Shown here: positions 1-11,270 of the stretch, one piece after another
Layout of the letters: each line of letters opens with the position of its first letter
How positions within the stretch are numbered: the first letter of the stretch is position 1
DNA from: Chondrilla cf. caribensis
Lineage: Eukaryota > Porifera > Demospongiae > Chondrillida > Chondrillidae
Length of the DNA: 64,000 bases
Assembly: GCA_964020155.1 (NCBI GenBank)
Contig: OZ026554.1
Span: forward strand, 2,059,247-2,123,246
Direction of reading: 5' to 3'
Position numbers and translations under genes: made by a program
The notes under the pieces: generated by a model
Databases searched by the model: none
Told to the model about the DNA's origin: nothing
What the model saw: only the letters and a program-made list of their open reading frames with translations

Positions 1-1029
1 ATCACGCACCCAAGTTGCCAAAAAACTGTCATTAATCCTTGATAACATCGCTGACCACAATGACATCGACTCTTGGGAACGCCTTTTCCTTTTTCCGAGG
101 AGATGTCTACTCGTTCCATCGCGAGGCGGAAAGAGGAGAATTCTCTCTGCTCTGGTCAACAGAGCAGTGGAGGAAGAAGCTGAAGCTGATGATTTCCAAT
201 ATCGGCCTACCACTAGAGTTAAACCCAACCCTGATCAACACCATCGGCTGGCAGCCAGGATATCATCCAAGTTAGAGGATGGGGATTTCAGAGGTGCAGT
301 CAGGCTAGCCTGCTCTGAGAGTACATTCTGTACACCCGATGAGAAGTCACTGAATAGGTTGCAAGAAAAACATCCCCCACCTCATCCGGACACCGACCTA
401 CCACCATTTCATACGCCTGAAACTCCTCCGCTGATTGATCCCAAAGATATCACAGTAGCGATCAGTAGTTTTCCCTCTGGCTCTGCCAATGGTCCTGATG
501 GCATGTATCCACAGCACCTGAAGGATCTCATTTCTCCATCTCTCGGTCTAGTGGCCAACAAGCTTATTGATTCACTGACAAAATTTGTCAACTTAACACT
601 AGCAGACAATGTACCCAGGGAAGCTTGCCAATTCTTCTTTGGTGCCAAACTCATAGGTCTGCACAAGGCCAATGGAAGCATTAGACCAATAGCAATTGGA
701 TGTGCACTTCGCCGTCTTGTTTCCAAATGTGCATGTGCCTCTGTACGGGACGAAATAGGATCAATCCTCTTTCCCAATCAGCTGGGTTTTGGAGTCTCTC
801 ATGGGATAGAAGCAGCAGTTCATGCAGCACGGTACCTCTCAAATCTGGAAACCGGAAGTCTAGTTTTAAAACTAGATTTCCAAAATGTCTTCAAGGGACA
901 AGATGGTACATGCTGTCTTGGAGAAGATCCCAAGCATTTATCCTTTAGCGCACCTCACTTATAGCACCCACTCCTTCTTATATTACGACCAGAAAGGAAT
1001 CATCCTGTCCATGGAGGGAGTACAGCAGT
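1..1029 (+). mobile_element. LINE fragment: reverse transcriptase part, decayed
   Basis: Fragment of a non-LTR retrotransposon coding on the plus strand and running off the window start. The frame at 167-964 gives a reverse transcriptase finger region (SANGPDGMYPQHLKDL, then GSIRPIAIGCALRRLVSK) and palm motif A (LVLKLDFQNVF, with the catalytic Asp). Just after motif A, near 885-900, the frame shifts. The other frame continues with DKMVHAVLEKIPSIYPLAHL and reaches ILSMEGVQQ, the start of palm motif B, where the sequence ends in a (TG)n tract. Motif C (FADD) and everything downstream are missing. The motif style matches elements with a C-terminal restriction-like endonuclease, and the fragment at 31.4 kb looks like the 3' half of the same family; that link is inference. 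Dead copy. Confidence 0.8.
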
Positions 1030-1037
1030 GTGTGTCT

Positions 1038-1093
<56 letters not shown>

Positions 1094-1149
1094 ATGTGTG
1101 TGTGTATGTGTGTGTAAGTGTGTGTGTGTGTGTGTGAGAGAGAGAGTGT
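1027..1149. repeat. (TG)n microsatellite
   Basis: Long interrupted TG run ending in a short GA run. It directly abuts the broken end of the LINE fragment. The flank after it (about 1150-1540) is also found after the TG tract at 27.24 kb. Confidence 0.95.
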
Positions 1150-1591
1150 GTTGGTACATTTTCAGGTGTATAATGGCATTGTACTTTGTTATACAGATAA
1201 CACAATAATAATTGACAATTTTCTCAGTTCTATATACTATCTCTCACAAAAGCATCTGAATACTCATGTTTAGCTTTAACTGTGAAAAATGAGATTATTA
1301 TATTATAATTGTACAATGTGGCATCTTTACACTCATATCATACACTGTAGGGGGATTTGATTGTGTACAGTAGGTGAATCAGATGTAATGTAATAATTTT
1401 AATCTTGTGTTGTGATAGACCTAAACAGCTGAAGTGAATTTTTGTATATGTAACAAACATGAATCCGAATAACATTCGACAGATATAATTTAGTATTTTT
1501 ATATGAAGCATTGTCATCATTGTGTAACTCCTTGGCCTACTTAGATGGAGAGACAGCCAGCCACTTATTTAGTTTTGGTGATCAATTACTA
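1150..1591. repeat. Duplicated non-coding block
   Basis: AT-rich non-coding sequence that recurs, diverged, near 27360-27720, 13800-14100 and 44940-45240. The shared landmark is a GTAGGNGGATTTGATTGTGTACA-like stretch followed by a motif around ACCTAAACAG. It is part of the large duplicated unit that carries collagen exon 1. No gene seen. Confidence 0.6.
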
Positions 1592-2397
1592 CAGTGTACT
1601 CTCGTTAATCCGCCGCAATTTGTTTTAGCAATATTTGGTGGATTAACGGGTTTGGCGGATTAACAAATTTCTTAAATTTTGATCACAATATCATATTATA
1701 TCAATAGTAATAGCATAAGAATTATTATAACAATAGCAACAAACATACTGAATTAATAAGAAAATTGCAGAGTGAGGAGATAAAGCATGCATTGCCATGT
1801 ACTGTCATATAAAATAATTGAATAGAGAGGTTTGTACTTTTATAGGATCTCCTGTCCTGTGTTCATGACTTGAGAAAACAATGCCCGTATCATATCCAAA
1901 AGAATAGCCTTCTTTGCTTGCGTGTTTGCGATCTACATTCCTAGAGCTTCCTCTGAAGCATCGAACTTGGGTTTCCTGAGGCATTTCTGACTCAATAATT
2001 GATGGGCTTCATGAATCTCCCAGTCGGCCTTTCGCTTTAGTACATCACCAACTGTCCTCCTTGCTATCTGAAGGTTCCATTTCTTTGAAAAAAATACTCT
2101 GAAATCTGCTCCTGTGTTGATTTAAAGTGTTTCACATGGAAATAGCAAATCAATCTTCTTTTGCGTTACAGACACATCAGTTCTTGATCGCTTGGTAGCC
2201 ATCATCTTCCAGGAGTGGCGGATTAAGTGTTACATGCAATTAGAGGAAGTGATGTCACAAAATTGTGGCAGAGGTGGATTATCTGATTGGCTGATTACAT
2301 CAATAATAAAACCATACAAATGAATTCATGTAGGTAATTGGCAGCAGATACACAGGTTTGGCAGATAAAGCGGTGGCGAATTAACGAGAATTCACTG
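1592..2397 (-). mobile_element. Tigger/pogo-type DNA transposon remnant
   Basis: The element is bounded by imperfect terminal inverted repeats (CAGTGTACTCTCGTTAATCC at the left, reverse complement of the right end CAGTGAATTCTCGTTAATTC) and flanked by TA on both sides, the usual pogo/Tigger target duplication. On the minus strand from about 2203 a relic of the transposase start is readable (ATKRSRTDVSVTQKKIDLLF). Frame-shifted pieces further on resemble the CENP-B-type DNA-binding domain (TVGDVLKRKADWEIHEAHQL). The DDE catalytic domain is absent. At 806 bp it is a non-autonomous, internally deleted copy. Confidence 0.8.
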
Positions 2398-3102
2398 TAT
2401 CCAGATTCTTTTCAAATGTAGAATCAGTAAAATTTCTTATAATTAATTAATTCTTAATAATTAATTAACTCTTATAATTTCTTATAATAAGTATGAAGTA
2501 TTCAATCAATCGATTAATTTAGATAAAAATTCATATTTATGAGTAGGTATACGGAATTTAATTCAATGTACATGCAAGTGGTGATTTGAATGGCCTTACC
2601 AAGTAAATTTAATTAAGACTGATTCTTACTAATAGCTTTTAAACATTATTTTGAAGTTAGTTTGATGAGCAACTAGTTATGCATGCATAATTGAAGTTAT
2701 ATGCATACATAATAAGTTCTGCTCACTCTGCTGCACACTCCTTGTATGAAATTCCATACACTCCTGTTGATCCTGGTAGTCCTGTTGGTCCTTGTACTTC
2801 TAAATCCTCTTTCACACCTTTTCATTTTTCCTTAGCAAAACACATCATCTTCACTCACACATGAATCTACCTGCTCATATCAGAGCAGCATTACTATAAT
2901 AATGATTCCACATTCATGTAGTGCGATATATGGGATTCCCATATCAATTCACATTCTTTGTGGATATCAATGGAAAGTACTGGAAACACGGCTATACATT
3001 AAGCATACCTAGAAATACACTATGAATATCATTATAAGTGGACCTATTTCACTGTTGGGTTACCACAAACCAGCACAGTGACAGCTGCAGAGTAGTGACT
3101 GA
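2398..3102. repeat. Segmental copy of the 14.69-15.23 kb block
   Basis: From about 2540 to the assembly gap this sequence matches 14690-15225 in the same orientation. It includes a small minus-strand collagen remnant (2755-2815, reading like QGPTGLPGSTGV) and the plus-strand flank of a collagen first exon, with the motif TTGGGTTACCACAAACCAGC at 3054-3073. The start codon of that exon would fall inside the gap. AT-rich sequence at 2400-2540 holds nothing recognisable. Confidence 0.65.
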
Positions 3103-3302
3103 NNNNNNNNNNNNNNNNNNNNNNNNNNNNNNNNNNNNNNNNNNNNNNNNNNNNNNNNNNNNNNNNNNNNNNNNNNNNNNNNNNNNNNNNNNNNNNNNNN
3201 NNNNNNNNNNNNNNNNNNNNNNNNNNNNNNNNNNNNNNNNNNNNNNNNNNNNNNNNNNNNNNNNNNNNNNNNNNNNNNNNNNNNNNNNNNNNNNNNNNNN
3301 NN
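3103..3302. other. Assembly gap of exactly 200 N
   Basis: Exactly 200 N, a round number typical of a scaffold placeholder of unknown true size. The left side is collagen exon-1 flank and the right side is the 3' part of a LINE, so neither the order nor the distance across it is assured. Open frames that run through it are artefacts. Confidence 0.95.
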
Positions 3303-5595
3303 TGTGTATCTTGGGCAGGAGATCAAGAAGTGGGGCTCATCTTCAATCTGGTTGCAATTACACAGTATGCATTTTCTCTCATGCAGAGGAGTTGGGGGAA
3401 CTGTGTATCTACCACGTTCTATAGATAGGTTGTGACTGGATATTCGAAAATTTGTTAAGTATCTCCTCATTGTGGGATTTTGGATGGTAACTAAGTGTTT
3501 AGCTTGGTTGTGGATTTTGTGTTTAAATCTGCAGTAGTATCTCAACTTGTTACCGCCCCATGCAGAGGATCCAGTTGGGTTATGTAGTTGCAGATCAAGC
3601 TTTTGCAAGTGTTGGTCCTGAAGTCTTGTTACTATATCACTGGTATATGCATGAGTAGCGCTGGAATCATTGAAATTGAGTCCCAAGGACTGTAAGATTT
3701 TGTTCATGAGGGAGTACCATGATTCTAACCCTTCCCTTGCAAGAGTAATAGATAAATTATATGCATCAAGCAGTAATGATGGGATAGGTTGTTTAATTAA
3801 TCTTTCATGGTACTTTACAACAGCAGTTTTTGTATGAAAAGAAAATGGCAAGATACCTAGTTCACAGTAGATTGCAGTATTTGTACTACGTTGGGATACT
3901 CCAAGAGTAAACTTATAAAATTTTAAGCATATCTTTTCTAATAATTTTACATCCATAACCCCCCAGATTTCTGCATTGTACATAAGGATAGGTTTAATCA
4001 CTGCATTAAATAGTTTCATATGAATATTAACATCTGTAATGTTCAACTGAGTTATTTTGTGTTGCAAAAGGTGGAGTGCTTTGTTGGCACGCTCAGCAAG
4101 TTTGGTTTGATTTAAGTGGAAGCTTCCCTTCCAGTGCAACCATGTACCTAGATACTTGTAGCTGTCTGTGACTTTTATAATACCGTCACTTATTTTCCAA
4201 GTTTCAGTTACATATTTGGGATTTTTACCAAAGACAATGATTTTAGTTTTATCTATGTTGATATTTAAGAAGGAGGTAGTGCAGAATGAATGTAGAGAGT
4301 TGATAGATTCTTGTAGGTCACGTGGGTTGTCAGAGAATAAGACTATATCATCAGCAAAGAGTAAGCAAGATAATCTTTGATCAAGTATAGTGACGGAATT
4401 CAACATGCTAGGTAATTCATTTATGTATAAGCTGAAAAGGAGAGGGCTGAGATTACATCCTTGTTTGACTCCACGTTTTATGGGAAAGAAATTGGTGTGG
4501 CCTTTTGGTGTTTGAACACATGCTTTGGCTTTGCTGTAATTTGAGCTTAACAATGTAATGATTTTTGGGCAAAGCCCTAATCTCTGTAGGCGATTCCACA
4601 AAATGTCATGAGGAACACTATCAAATGCTTTTTTCAGATCAACAAAACAACAGTATAATTGTTTCTTTTTGAGGATTTGCTTTTGTATCAAGCTTTGAAG
4701 TATGAAAACTGCATCAGTGGTTCGCCTTCTCCTTCTAAAACCAAACTGTTCTTTGCAGATTATTGAGGAATTTTCCACCCAGGTTGATATCCGGTCGGCT
4801 AGAAGAGCAGTGAACAGCTTACCTACACAGCTAATTAAGGATATACCGCGATAATTGCTTGGTTGGTTATGATCTCCAGACTTATAGATCGGCTTTATAA
4901 TTGATTCAGACCATTTTGAGGGGTACTCATCGCCTTGTAATACTCTGTTAAAGATGGAGGTAAGAGAGCCTAACCATTTATTTGGCAGAGCTTTTAGCAA
5001 TTCATTAGTAATACCATCAGGCCCTGGGGCTTTCCTATTTTTTAATCTTTTCAATGCTTTTTTGACTTCAGTTGTGGATATCTCTTCAATTAAATGAGAT
5101 GAGCATGATTGATCTATTGAACTATTGATAGGTGGATTATTATGCACTGATTCGATGTTACTATGTTCTTGTTGACCCAAATTTCTAAAGTAAGATTCCC
5201 ATTTCTCTTTATTTATGGTTTCAGCACTGGGGGATTTTGCTTTAAGTAACTTCCAGAAAGACTGAGGATCAGTTGAAGAGATTTTTCTGATTTTTTCATT
5301 CCATTTTATACTAGCATGAAATTGTTTGCTCTTGACCATTTTCTTCCAAGAAGATTTTGATTTTTGGTAATCTTGTCTTAGTTTATTATCTCTGTAGTTT
5401 TTTCTCCATTTAGACAGATTGGATCTTACTTCCTTCTTTTTCTCTCGGCATTCATTGTCATACCAGGTTGAATCCTTATACTTTTGATTAATGGGCTTGT
5501 TAACTCTTTGTGCATTTGATTCTTCTGCTACATCAGACTGAATAGCCAGGTCCAAGACAGATTGGTTAAAAGAATTTATTAGATCGTCTATTCCC
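3303..5595 (-). mobile_element. APE-type (jockey/CR1-like) LINE, 5'-truncated
   Basis: A long open frame reads from about 5595 down to the gap at 3302 without a stop. In order it shows RT fingers (RKAPGPDGITNELLKALP; NYRGISLISCVGKLF), palm motif A (FVDLKKAFDSVPHDILW), motif B (GVKQGCNLSPLLFSLYIN), the catalytic LLFADDIVLFS, a thumb with YKYLGTWLHWKG, and a C-terminal Cys/His cluster (CILCNCNQIEDEPHFLISC) just before the gap. The N-terminal endonuclease is missing because the copy is cut at its 5' end, as usual for LINEs. The frame is otherwise intact over ~750 codons, so the insertion is young or under weak decay. The end at 5595 is the centre of a foldback palindrome. Confidence 0.85.
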
Positions 5596-5627
5596 TTTTG
5601 GGAATAGACGATCTAATAAATTCTTTT
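5568..5627. repeat. Perfect 28-bp inverted repeat with 4-nt loop
   Basis: The left arm 5568-5595 and right arm 5600-5627 are exact reverse complements around TTTT. The left arm is LINE coding sequence (minus strand, reading KGIDDLINSF). The right arm is an inverted copy of the LINE end itself. Confidence 0.95.
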
Positions 5628-5692
5628 CCCTATTGTATTAATTAAATTCTTTTCCCTATATATATAATAAATTCTTTTCCCTATTATATATA
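5618..5692. repeat. Short tandem repeat (three copies)
   Basis: AAATTCTTTTCCCTAT occurs three times with AT-rich spacers, immediately after the palindrome. The first copy overlaps the palindrome right arm, so the array was probably seeded by it. Confidence 0.8.
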
Positions 5693-6111
5693 TGTATATA
5701 TGCATGAAGTTTTGCATTGAACAGAACTAGATGGTGGATTATTATGTGTACAGTCTACATATATTCTGTTGTTGCCATGCCTGTTATATTGTATTCCATT
5801 ATTCATGGTATTTATGATAACAATGAAGTCCATTTTCATAAATTTCCATGTGCACTGCTTTTCCTTCCACTTGTATCTTATATCTATGTCTTAACTAATG
5901 TCAATCTGGTACATTCAACAAAGTGGTTTTATATTTGATATAGAAAGTTTGAAATAGGTAAAGAGCAAATTTAGGTAAACCAACTACCTGAAAAAAGCCC
6001 TATATAATCAAAGGTAAATCTACAGAAATAATCAGAATTCTACAACATAATTCAGAACATGTTGTACTATCCTTATTAGCCTGTTTCTGGTTGTCCTGGG
6101 GGTCCTTGGGG
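5693..6111 (-). other. Conserved 3' flank of collagen gene A
   Basis: This stretch downstream of the gene A stop is clearly homologous to 36185-36603 (gene C) and, with an internal loss of roughly 170 bp, to 17240-17470 (gene B). It is the shared 3' flank or untranslated region of the three collagen genes. I found no canonical AATAAA on the minus strand close to the stop. It has no convincing coding potential. Confidence 0.6.
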
Positions 6112-9083
6112 TCATTCGTCTCCTTTTGATCCCTGGGGTCCTATGTCTCCTTTACCTCCTGGCAGTCCAACCTCTCCTTTTTCACCTTTTTCTCCCTTTC
6201 TTCCAATGGTTCCTTGTGGTCCATGTGGTCCTTGTGGTCCCGGATTTCCTTTTTCGCCCCTCGGTCCTGGTTTTCCTCTAATGCCGTTTGTTCCATTGAA
6301 TCCAGGCAGTCCTGTACTTCCTTTCAGTCCTGGTTCACCTCTCTGTCCTTTATTTCCTTGTTGCCCATTTTCTCCACGTTCACCTTTTGTTCCATTTAGG
6401 CCAATTGGTCCTTGGGGTCCTATGTCTCCTTTTGGTCCTTGTGATCCTTGCAGTCCTATGTCTCCTTTTGGGCCTTGTGGTCCTCTGTCTCCTTGTGGCC
6501 CTGGATCGCCCTTTTCACCATCTGTTCCATTTTGTCCTGGAAATCCTGTGTCTCCTTTCAGTCCTGGTTCACCTCTCTGTCCTTCATTTCCTGGTTGCCC
6601 TTTTTCTCCACGTTCACCTTTTGTTCCATTAAGGCCAATTGGTCCTTGGGGTCCTATGTCTCCTTTTGATCCTTGTGGTCCTTGGGGTCCTATGTTTCCT
6701 CTTGGTCCTTGTGGTCCTTGGGGTCCTATGTCTCCTTTTGGTCCTTGTGGTCCTTGTGGTCCTCTGTCTCCTTGTGGCCCTGGATCCCCCTTTTCACCAT
6801 CTGTTCCTTTTTGTCCTGGAAATCCTGTGTCTCCTTTCAGTCCTGGTTCACCTCTCTGTCCTTCATTTCCTTGTTGCCCTTTTTCTCCGTGCTCACCTTT
6901 TGTTCCATTAAGGCCAATTGGTCCTTGGGGTCCTATGTCTCCTTTACTTCCTGGCAGTCCTACCTCTCCTTTTTCACCTTTTTCTCCCTTTCTTCCAATG
7001 GCTCCTTGTGGTCCATGTGGTCCTTGTGGTCCTGGATTTCCTTTTACGCCCTTCAGTCCTGGTTTTCCTCTAATACCATTTGTTCCATTAAATCCAGGCA
7101 GTCCTGTACTTCCTTTCAGTCCTGGTTCACCTCTCTGTCCTTTATTTCCTTGTTGCCCATTTTCTCCACGTTCACCTTTTGTTCCATTAAGGCCAGTTGG
7201 TCCTTGGGGTCCTATGTCTCCTTTTGGTCCCTGGGGTCCTCTATTTCCTTGTGGTCCTGGATCCCCATTTTCACCATCTAATCCATTTTGTCCTGGAAAT
7301 CCTGTGTCTCCTTTCAGTCCTGGTTCACCTCTCTGTCCTTCATTTCCTTCTTGCCCTTTTTCTCCATGTTCACCTTTCGTTCCATTAAGGCCAATTGGTC
7401 CTTGGGGTCCTATGTCTCCTTTTGATCCTTGTGATCCTTGGGGTCCTATGTCTCCTTTCGGTCCTTGTGGTCCTTGGCGTCCTATGTCTCCTTTTGACCC
7501 CTTGGGTCCTCTGTCTCCTTGTGGCCCTGGATCCCCCTTTTCACCATCTGTTCCATTTTGTCCTGGAAATCCTGTGTCTCCTGTCAGTCCTGGTTCACCT
7601 CTCTGTCCTTCATTTCCTTGTTGCCCTTTTTCTCCATGTTCACCTTTTGTTCCATTAAGGCCAATTGGTCCTTGGGGTCCTATGTCTCCTTTACCTCCTG
7701 GCAGTCCTACCTCTCCTTTTTCACCTTTTTCTCCCTTTCTTCCAATGGCTCCTTGTGGTCCATGTGGTCCTTGTGGTCCCGGATATCCTTTTACGCCCTT
7801 CAGTCCTGGTTTTCCTCTAATACCATTTGTTCCATTAAATCCAGGCAGTCCTGTGCTTCCTTTCAGTCCTGGTGCACCTTTCTGTCCTTCAATTCCTGGC
7901 TGTCCTTTTTCTCCACGTTCACCTTTTGTTCCATTGAAACCTCGTGGTCCTGGGGACCCTATGTTGCCTTGTAGTCCTTGTTGCCCCTTTTCACCGTCTG
8001 TTCCATTGTGTCCTGGCACTCCTGTGTCTCCTTTCAGTCCTGGTTCACCTTTCTGTCCAGTATTTCCTGCTTGTCCTGTTTCTCCACGTTCACCTTTTGT
8101 TCCATTAACTCCTGTTTCTCCTATGTCACCCTTTTCTCCCTTTGTTCCATTGGGTCCTGTTGGTCCTCGGGGTCCTCTGTCTCCCTGTGGTCCTTGATCC
8201 CCCTTTTCACCATCTGTTCCATTACGTCCTGGCACTCCTGAGTCTCCTTTCAGTCCCGGTTCACCTTTCTGTCCAGTACTTCCTGCTTGTCCTGTTTCTC
8301 CACGTTCACCTTTTGTTCCATTAACTCCTGTTTCTCCTATGTCACCCTTTTCACCCTTTGTTCCATTGGGTCCTGTTGGTCCTCGGGGTCCAATCTCTCC
8401 TTGTGATCCTGGATCCCCCTTTTCACCATCTGTTCCATTACGCCCTGGCACTCCTGTGTCTCCTTTTAGTCCTGGTTCACCTTTCTGCCCAGTATTTCCT
8501 GCTTGTCCTCTTTCGCCATGTTCACCTTTTGTTCCATTAACTCCTTTTTCTCCTACTTCACCCTTTTTTCCCTTCATTCCATTAAGTCCAGTTGGCCCTT
8601 GAGATCCTATGTTCCCTTTAGCTCCAGGCGGTCCCAGTGCTCCTCTCTTTCCTTTTTGACCCTTTCTTCCAATGGGTCCTTGTGGTCCATGTGGTCCTTG
8701 TGGTCCTGGCTCTCCTTTTTTACCCCTCTCTCCTGGTTGTCCTCTAATACCATTTGTTCCATTACGTCCTGGCACTCCTGTGTCTCCTTTCAGTCCTGTT
8801 TCACCTTTCTGTCCATTATTCCCTGGTTGTCCTATTTCTCCAAGTTCACCTTTTGTTCCATTAACTCCTTTCTCTCCTACTTCACCCTTTTCTCCCTTCA
8901 TTCCATTGAATCCAATTGGTCCTTGGGCTCCTGGAGATCCCAGCAGTCCTATCTCTCCTTTTTCACCCTTTGTTCCATTTATCCCATCCAGTCCTGGTGT
9001 TCCTCTATCTCCTTTTGGTCCAAGTTGACAAGGGCAAGGAGGATCTCCATCACTTTCTCGTCTAATTCTTTTCAGGAGTTTAT
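6112..9083 (-). other. Gene A exon 2: triple-helix exon
   Basis: The whole Gly-X-Y region is one exon. It is built from a ~33-residue module (11 triplets) beginning with NGT, in two alternating forms ([12 protein letters not shown]... and [12 protein letters not shown]...), with optional inserted GPQGPKGDI triplets. The DNA is therefore highly repetitive and prone to unequal exchange and assembly collapse. After the TGA at 6112-6114 the same frame continues as PQGPPGQPETG and then TAA. Confidence 0.9.
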
Positions 9084-11202
9084 CTGTTAAAAGACAATGA
9101 GTCATGTAATCCAAACCAGCAATGCAATTATAATATTAATGGAGTAGCGCATACTGTATTCAATGTTGAACATGTGTTTGTACATACATATATCTCTGTG
9201 ACAACAGCGAGAGTTTCTCCTGTATACTAACGTGAGTTCATTTTTTGGTATGGTGTCATGTATTCGTTATACTAATTCAGACATAGTTAGGAAGAAGTTT
9301 GACTAAGCTTATTAACACATATTTCGAGTATGACATTGATTTGTTATGTTGAATATGAGTTTGTACGTACATAATATTATATCCCTGAGACAACAGAGAG
9401 AGTTTCTCCTGCATTTTAACATGAGTTCATTTTTTGGTATGGTGTTATGCAGGCATAGTTTATGAAGAAGTTTGTCTGAGCTTGTTAACACGTAGTTCGA
9501 GTATGTCATTGATTTGTTATGTTGGAACTATTAATTTTAGGCATAAAATGATAGCTATAATATGCATATCACCAATGGGTAGAGGGACTTAGTGTAAATG
9601 AGGTAATTAAGTAACGAGTAATTTTGAACAGACATTTCAGCACAGGTGTTCTGTTATGTTGAATCATTTTCTCTCATAGAACAATTAATTTTCATTCATG
9701 GAACCTTCTACTTAACAAGAAAAATGTGCTTTCTGCATTTTAGACAAGTTAAAGATAAATATTTCGATGCACATTGTCAATTGAGCCTTTTCAAAATGGT
9801 GGCAGCCTCCTACATAGCTTCTTAAATTCATTAACAGTCCAGAGTAACATTCCAGCCAAGGCTACATTATCAGTCACAAATCACCTTTGAACCTGTGCAT
9901 TAGTAGGGGTTCCCACATAGATACATATATACATTTATTAGGTTTAACCCAATTAAGAGATGAACCTAGGGTTGGGATTGAGACTTGATTATGATCCATG
10001 GCAGTAAGGGAATACACTGTCAGGTGTAACAGGTTATTATAAGACAAACCTAGCCCATGCGCATCTTCATGCCACTTGTTAATAAATGGAATATCACCAT
10101 TTTTCACTGTTATTTGTCGTTTTGAATTCTGAATAAAAACCCGATTTTTTGTGCAAATACAGATTCAAACTATCCAAATTACACTGGTTTAAGTTTCTCA
10201 GGCTGGATAATGAAGGGAAAATCAAATAATTTAAAGTGCTTCCAGTTTAGTGATAAGAAATTTAACATTAGTGTTTACTGAATCAGATTAGTATTTCATT
10301 TTTGTAGGCTGGAAACTTCTACAAGTGTCAATTAGAATAAATTCTTGTCTGTAGGCAGGTACAAAGAATAGAAAGTTAGGTTCCCATTCGGGATCCCAAA
10401 CGAAGTTGCCTGTGCCCAGAATTCTCTACTTTCTCACTGCTCAATCAGACGCATATGTTGACAGTTCACTCCGAAATACGAATATGTATTAGGAGACATG
10501 TATAGTGGGATGCTGTGATGTTTTCGTTCGTATCCAGCTGAAATTGTTATGAAAAACTACCCCGGGCGAATTCCGAATCACTCGCGGTCGGCCGAATTCA
10601 CTACTAATGTGCTACTAATGACGCGGAGCGCCGAGAATTATAGGAACTGGACTAAAAGAGGAGTACAAAAGCTTCGCCGAATGTAATATCTTCAGCGAAG
10701 GTTAGGGTTTACCCTGAACATGAAAATAGCGCCCACGGAATTTGAGTGCGGGGCAACAGTATCAAGTAATTCGTGCCTGTATATTCACTAAGTCTTTTGA
10801 ACTGCTTGAAATGAGTTTTTTCGGTCGATACAATAGTCGAAATCGCTAGTGCGTACTCAATCGTCTTTAGTTTCTAGCCGCTTCGCAAATGCCGTTCGGT
10901 GACGTCATACAGTGATGCGTACTCAATCTCTATGGCCAACAGGAGGATAGTCCTGACTATAATAACGGGCATGAAGAATAGGACTGCAGATTGCAATATT
11001 CACCTTTCTCTTCAAGTGGTTCCAGTCTTTTCTCCAAATGCTCTATCTTCTGGTGAAGTGACTTGATTTCTTCTTGTGACTCCTTCACTTTGTTTTCAAG
11101 TTGTGAAAAAGCTTTATGCAAATCAGTGATCCCCCCAATACTGGTAGTCACCACACAGCACAAAAGAGCCACTTGTAGGAAGAGCTGAATGCTTGGATTC
11201 AT
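6112..11202 (-). CDS. Collagen-like gene A (two coding exons, ~1056 aa)
   Basis: Predicted join: exon 1 11202-11004, exon 2 9083-6112. The donor AAAG|GTGAAT and acceptor TTTTAACAG|AT join a split GAT codon, so the frame continues through the junction. Exon 1 encodes a hydrophobic signal peptide (residues ~1-24) and a heptad-rich coiled coil that runs into exon 2 (KLLKRIRR). A CPC motif (about residues 83-85) follows, then an unbroken Gly-X-Y helix from residue 88 to the end (969 residues = 323 triplets). The helix is rich in KGE/KGD and carries about 23 Asn-Gly-Thr sequons. There is no fibrillar or NC1-type C-terminal domain. The product is probably a secreted, trimeric matrix collagen nucleated from its N-terminus by the coiled coil and locked by the CxC. 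The apparent upstream start reading MDYMTHCLL is intron sequence. The helix ends at a TGA that replaces an expected glycine codon. Confidence 0.8.
9084..11003 (-). other. Intron 1 of collagen gene A
   Basis: Non-coding intron of ~1.9 kb, homologous along its length to 21541-23249 (gene B) and 39675-41403 (gene C). The end next to exon 1 contains a GC-richer stretch with GCTTCGCCGAATGTAATATC and a palindromic TGACGTCA (10900-10907), kept in all units. No other gene seen. Confidence 0.75.
11004..11202 (-). other. Gene A exon 1: signal peptide and coiled coil
   Basis: 199 nt, 66 codons plus one base. The start is the ATG at 11202 because the hydrophobic signal follows directly ([16 protein letters not shown]). 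An in-frame ATG 16 codons upstream would put charged residues in front of it. From about residue 25, the segment [19 protein letters not shown] and what follows forms Leu/Ile heptads. Confidence 0.85.
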
Positions 11203-11260
11203 AACTGTAGCTTCAGTCACTACTCTCAGTGGTGGCTTGTGGTAACCCAACAGAGCAGTT

Positions 11261-11270
11261 CATTTTTATA
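11261..11270 (-). promoter_or_regulatory. TATA box of collagen gene A
   Basis: TATAAAAATG on the minus strand, about 60 nt upstream of the ATG. The same position is TATA-like in genes B and C and in most of the broken exon-1 copies. The transcription start would lie near the conserved TTGGGTTACCAC. Confidence 0.65.

Noticed and set aside
1027..1208. Open frames of alternating Val-Cys or Thr-His across TG/AC tracts throughout the window
   Set aside because: Pure translation of dinucleotide repeats.
3038..3424. Open frame running through the N gap on the plus strand
   Set aside because: Created by unknown bases; the right side is antisense of the LINE.
6143..8602. Very long plus-strand open frames rich in Pro and Ser over gene A (likewise 17460-19688, 19965-21491, 36563-38119, 38126-39625)
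   Set aside because: Reverse complement of Gly-X-Y codons (GGN CCN) rarely makes stops. The minus strand has the splice sites, signal peptide and glycine periodicity, so these are shadows.
9084..9114. MDYMTHCLL start of the collagen frame (also at 21571 and 39705)
   Set aside because: It lies inside the intron, directly before a good acceptor in all three genes. Exon 1 with a signal peptide joins in frame.
10957..11000. Extension of exon 1 past AAAG|GTGAAT
   Set aside because: Reading on into GEYCNLQSY loses the collagen link, and the donor is conserved in every copy.
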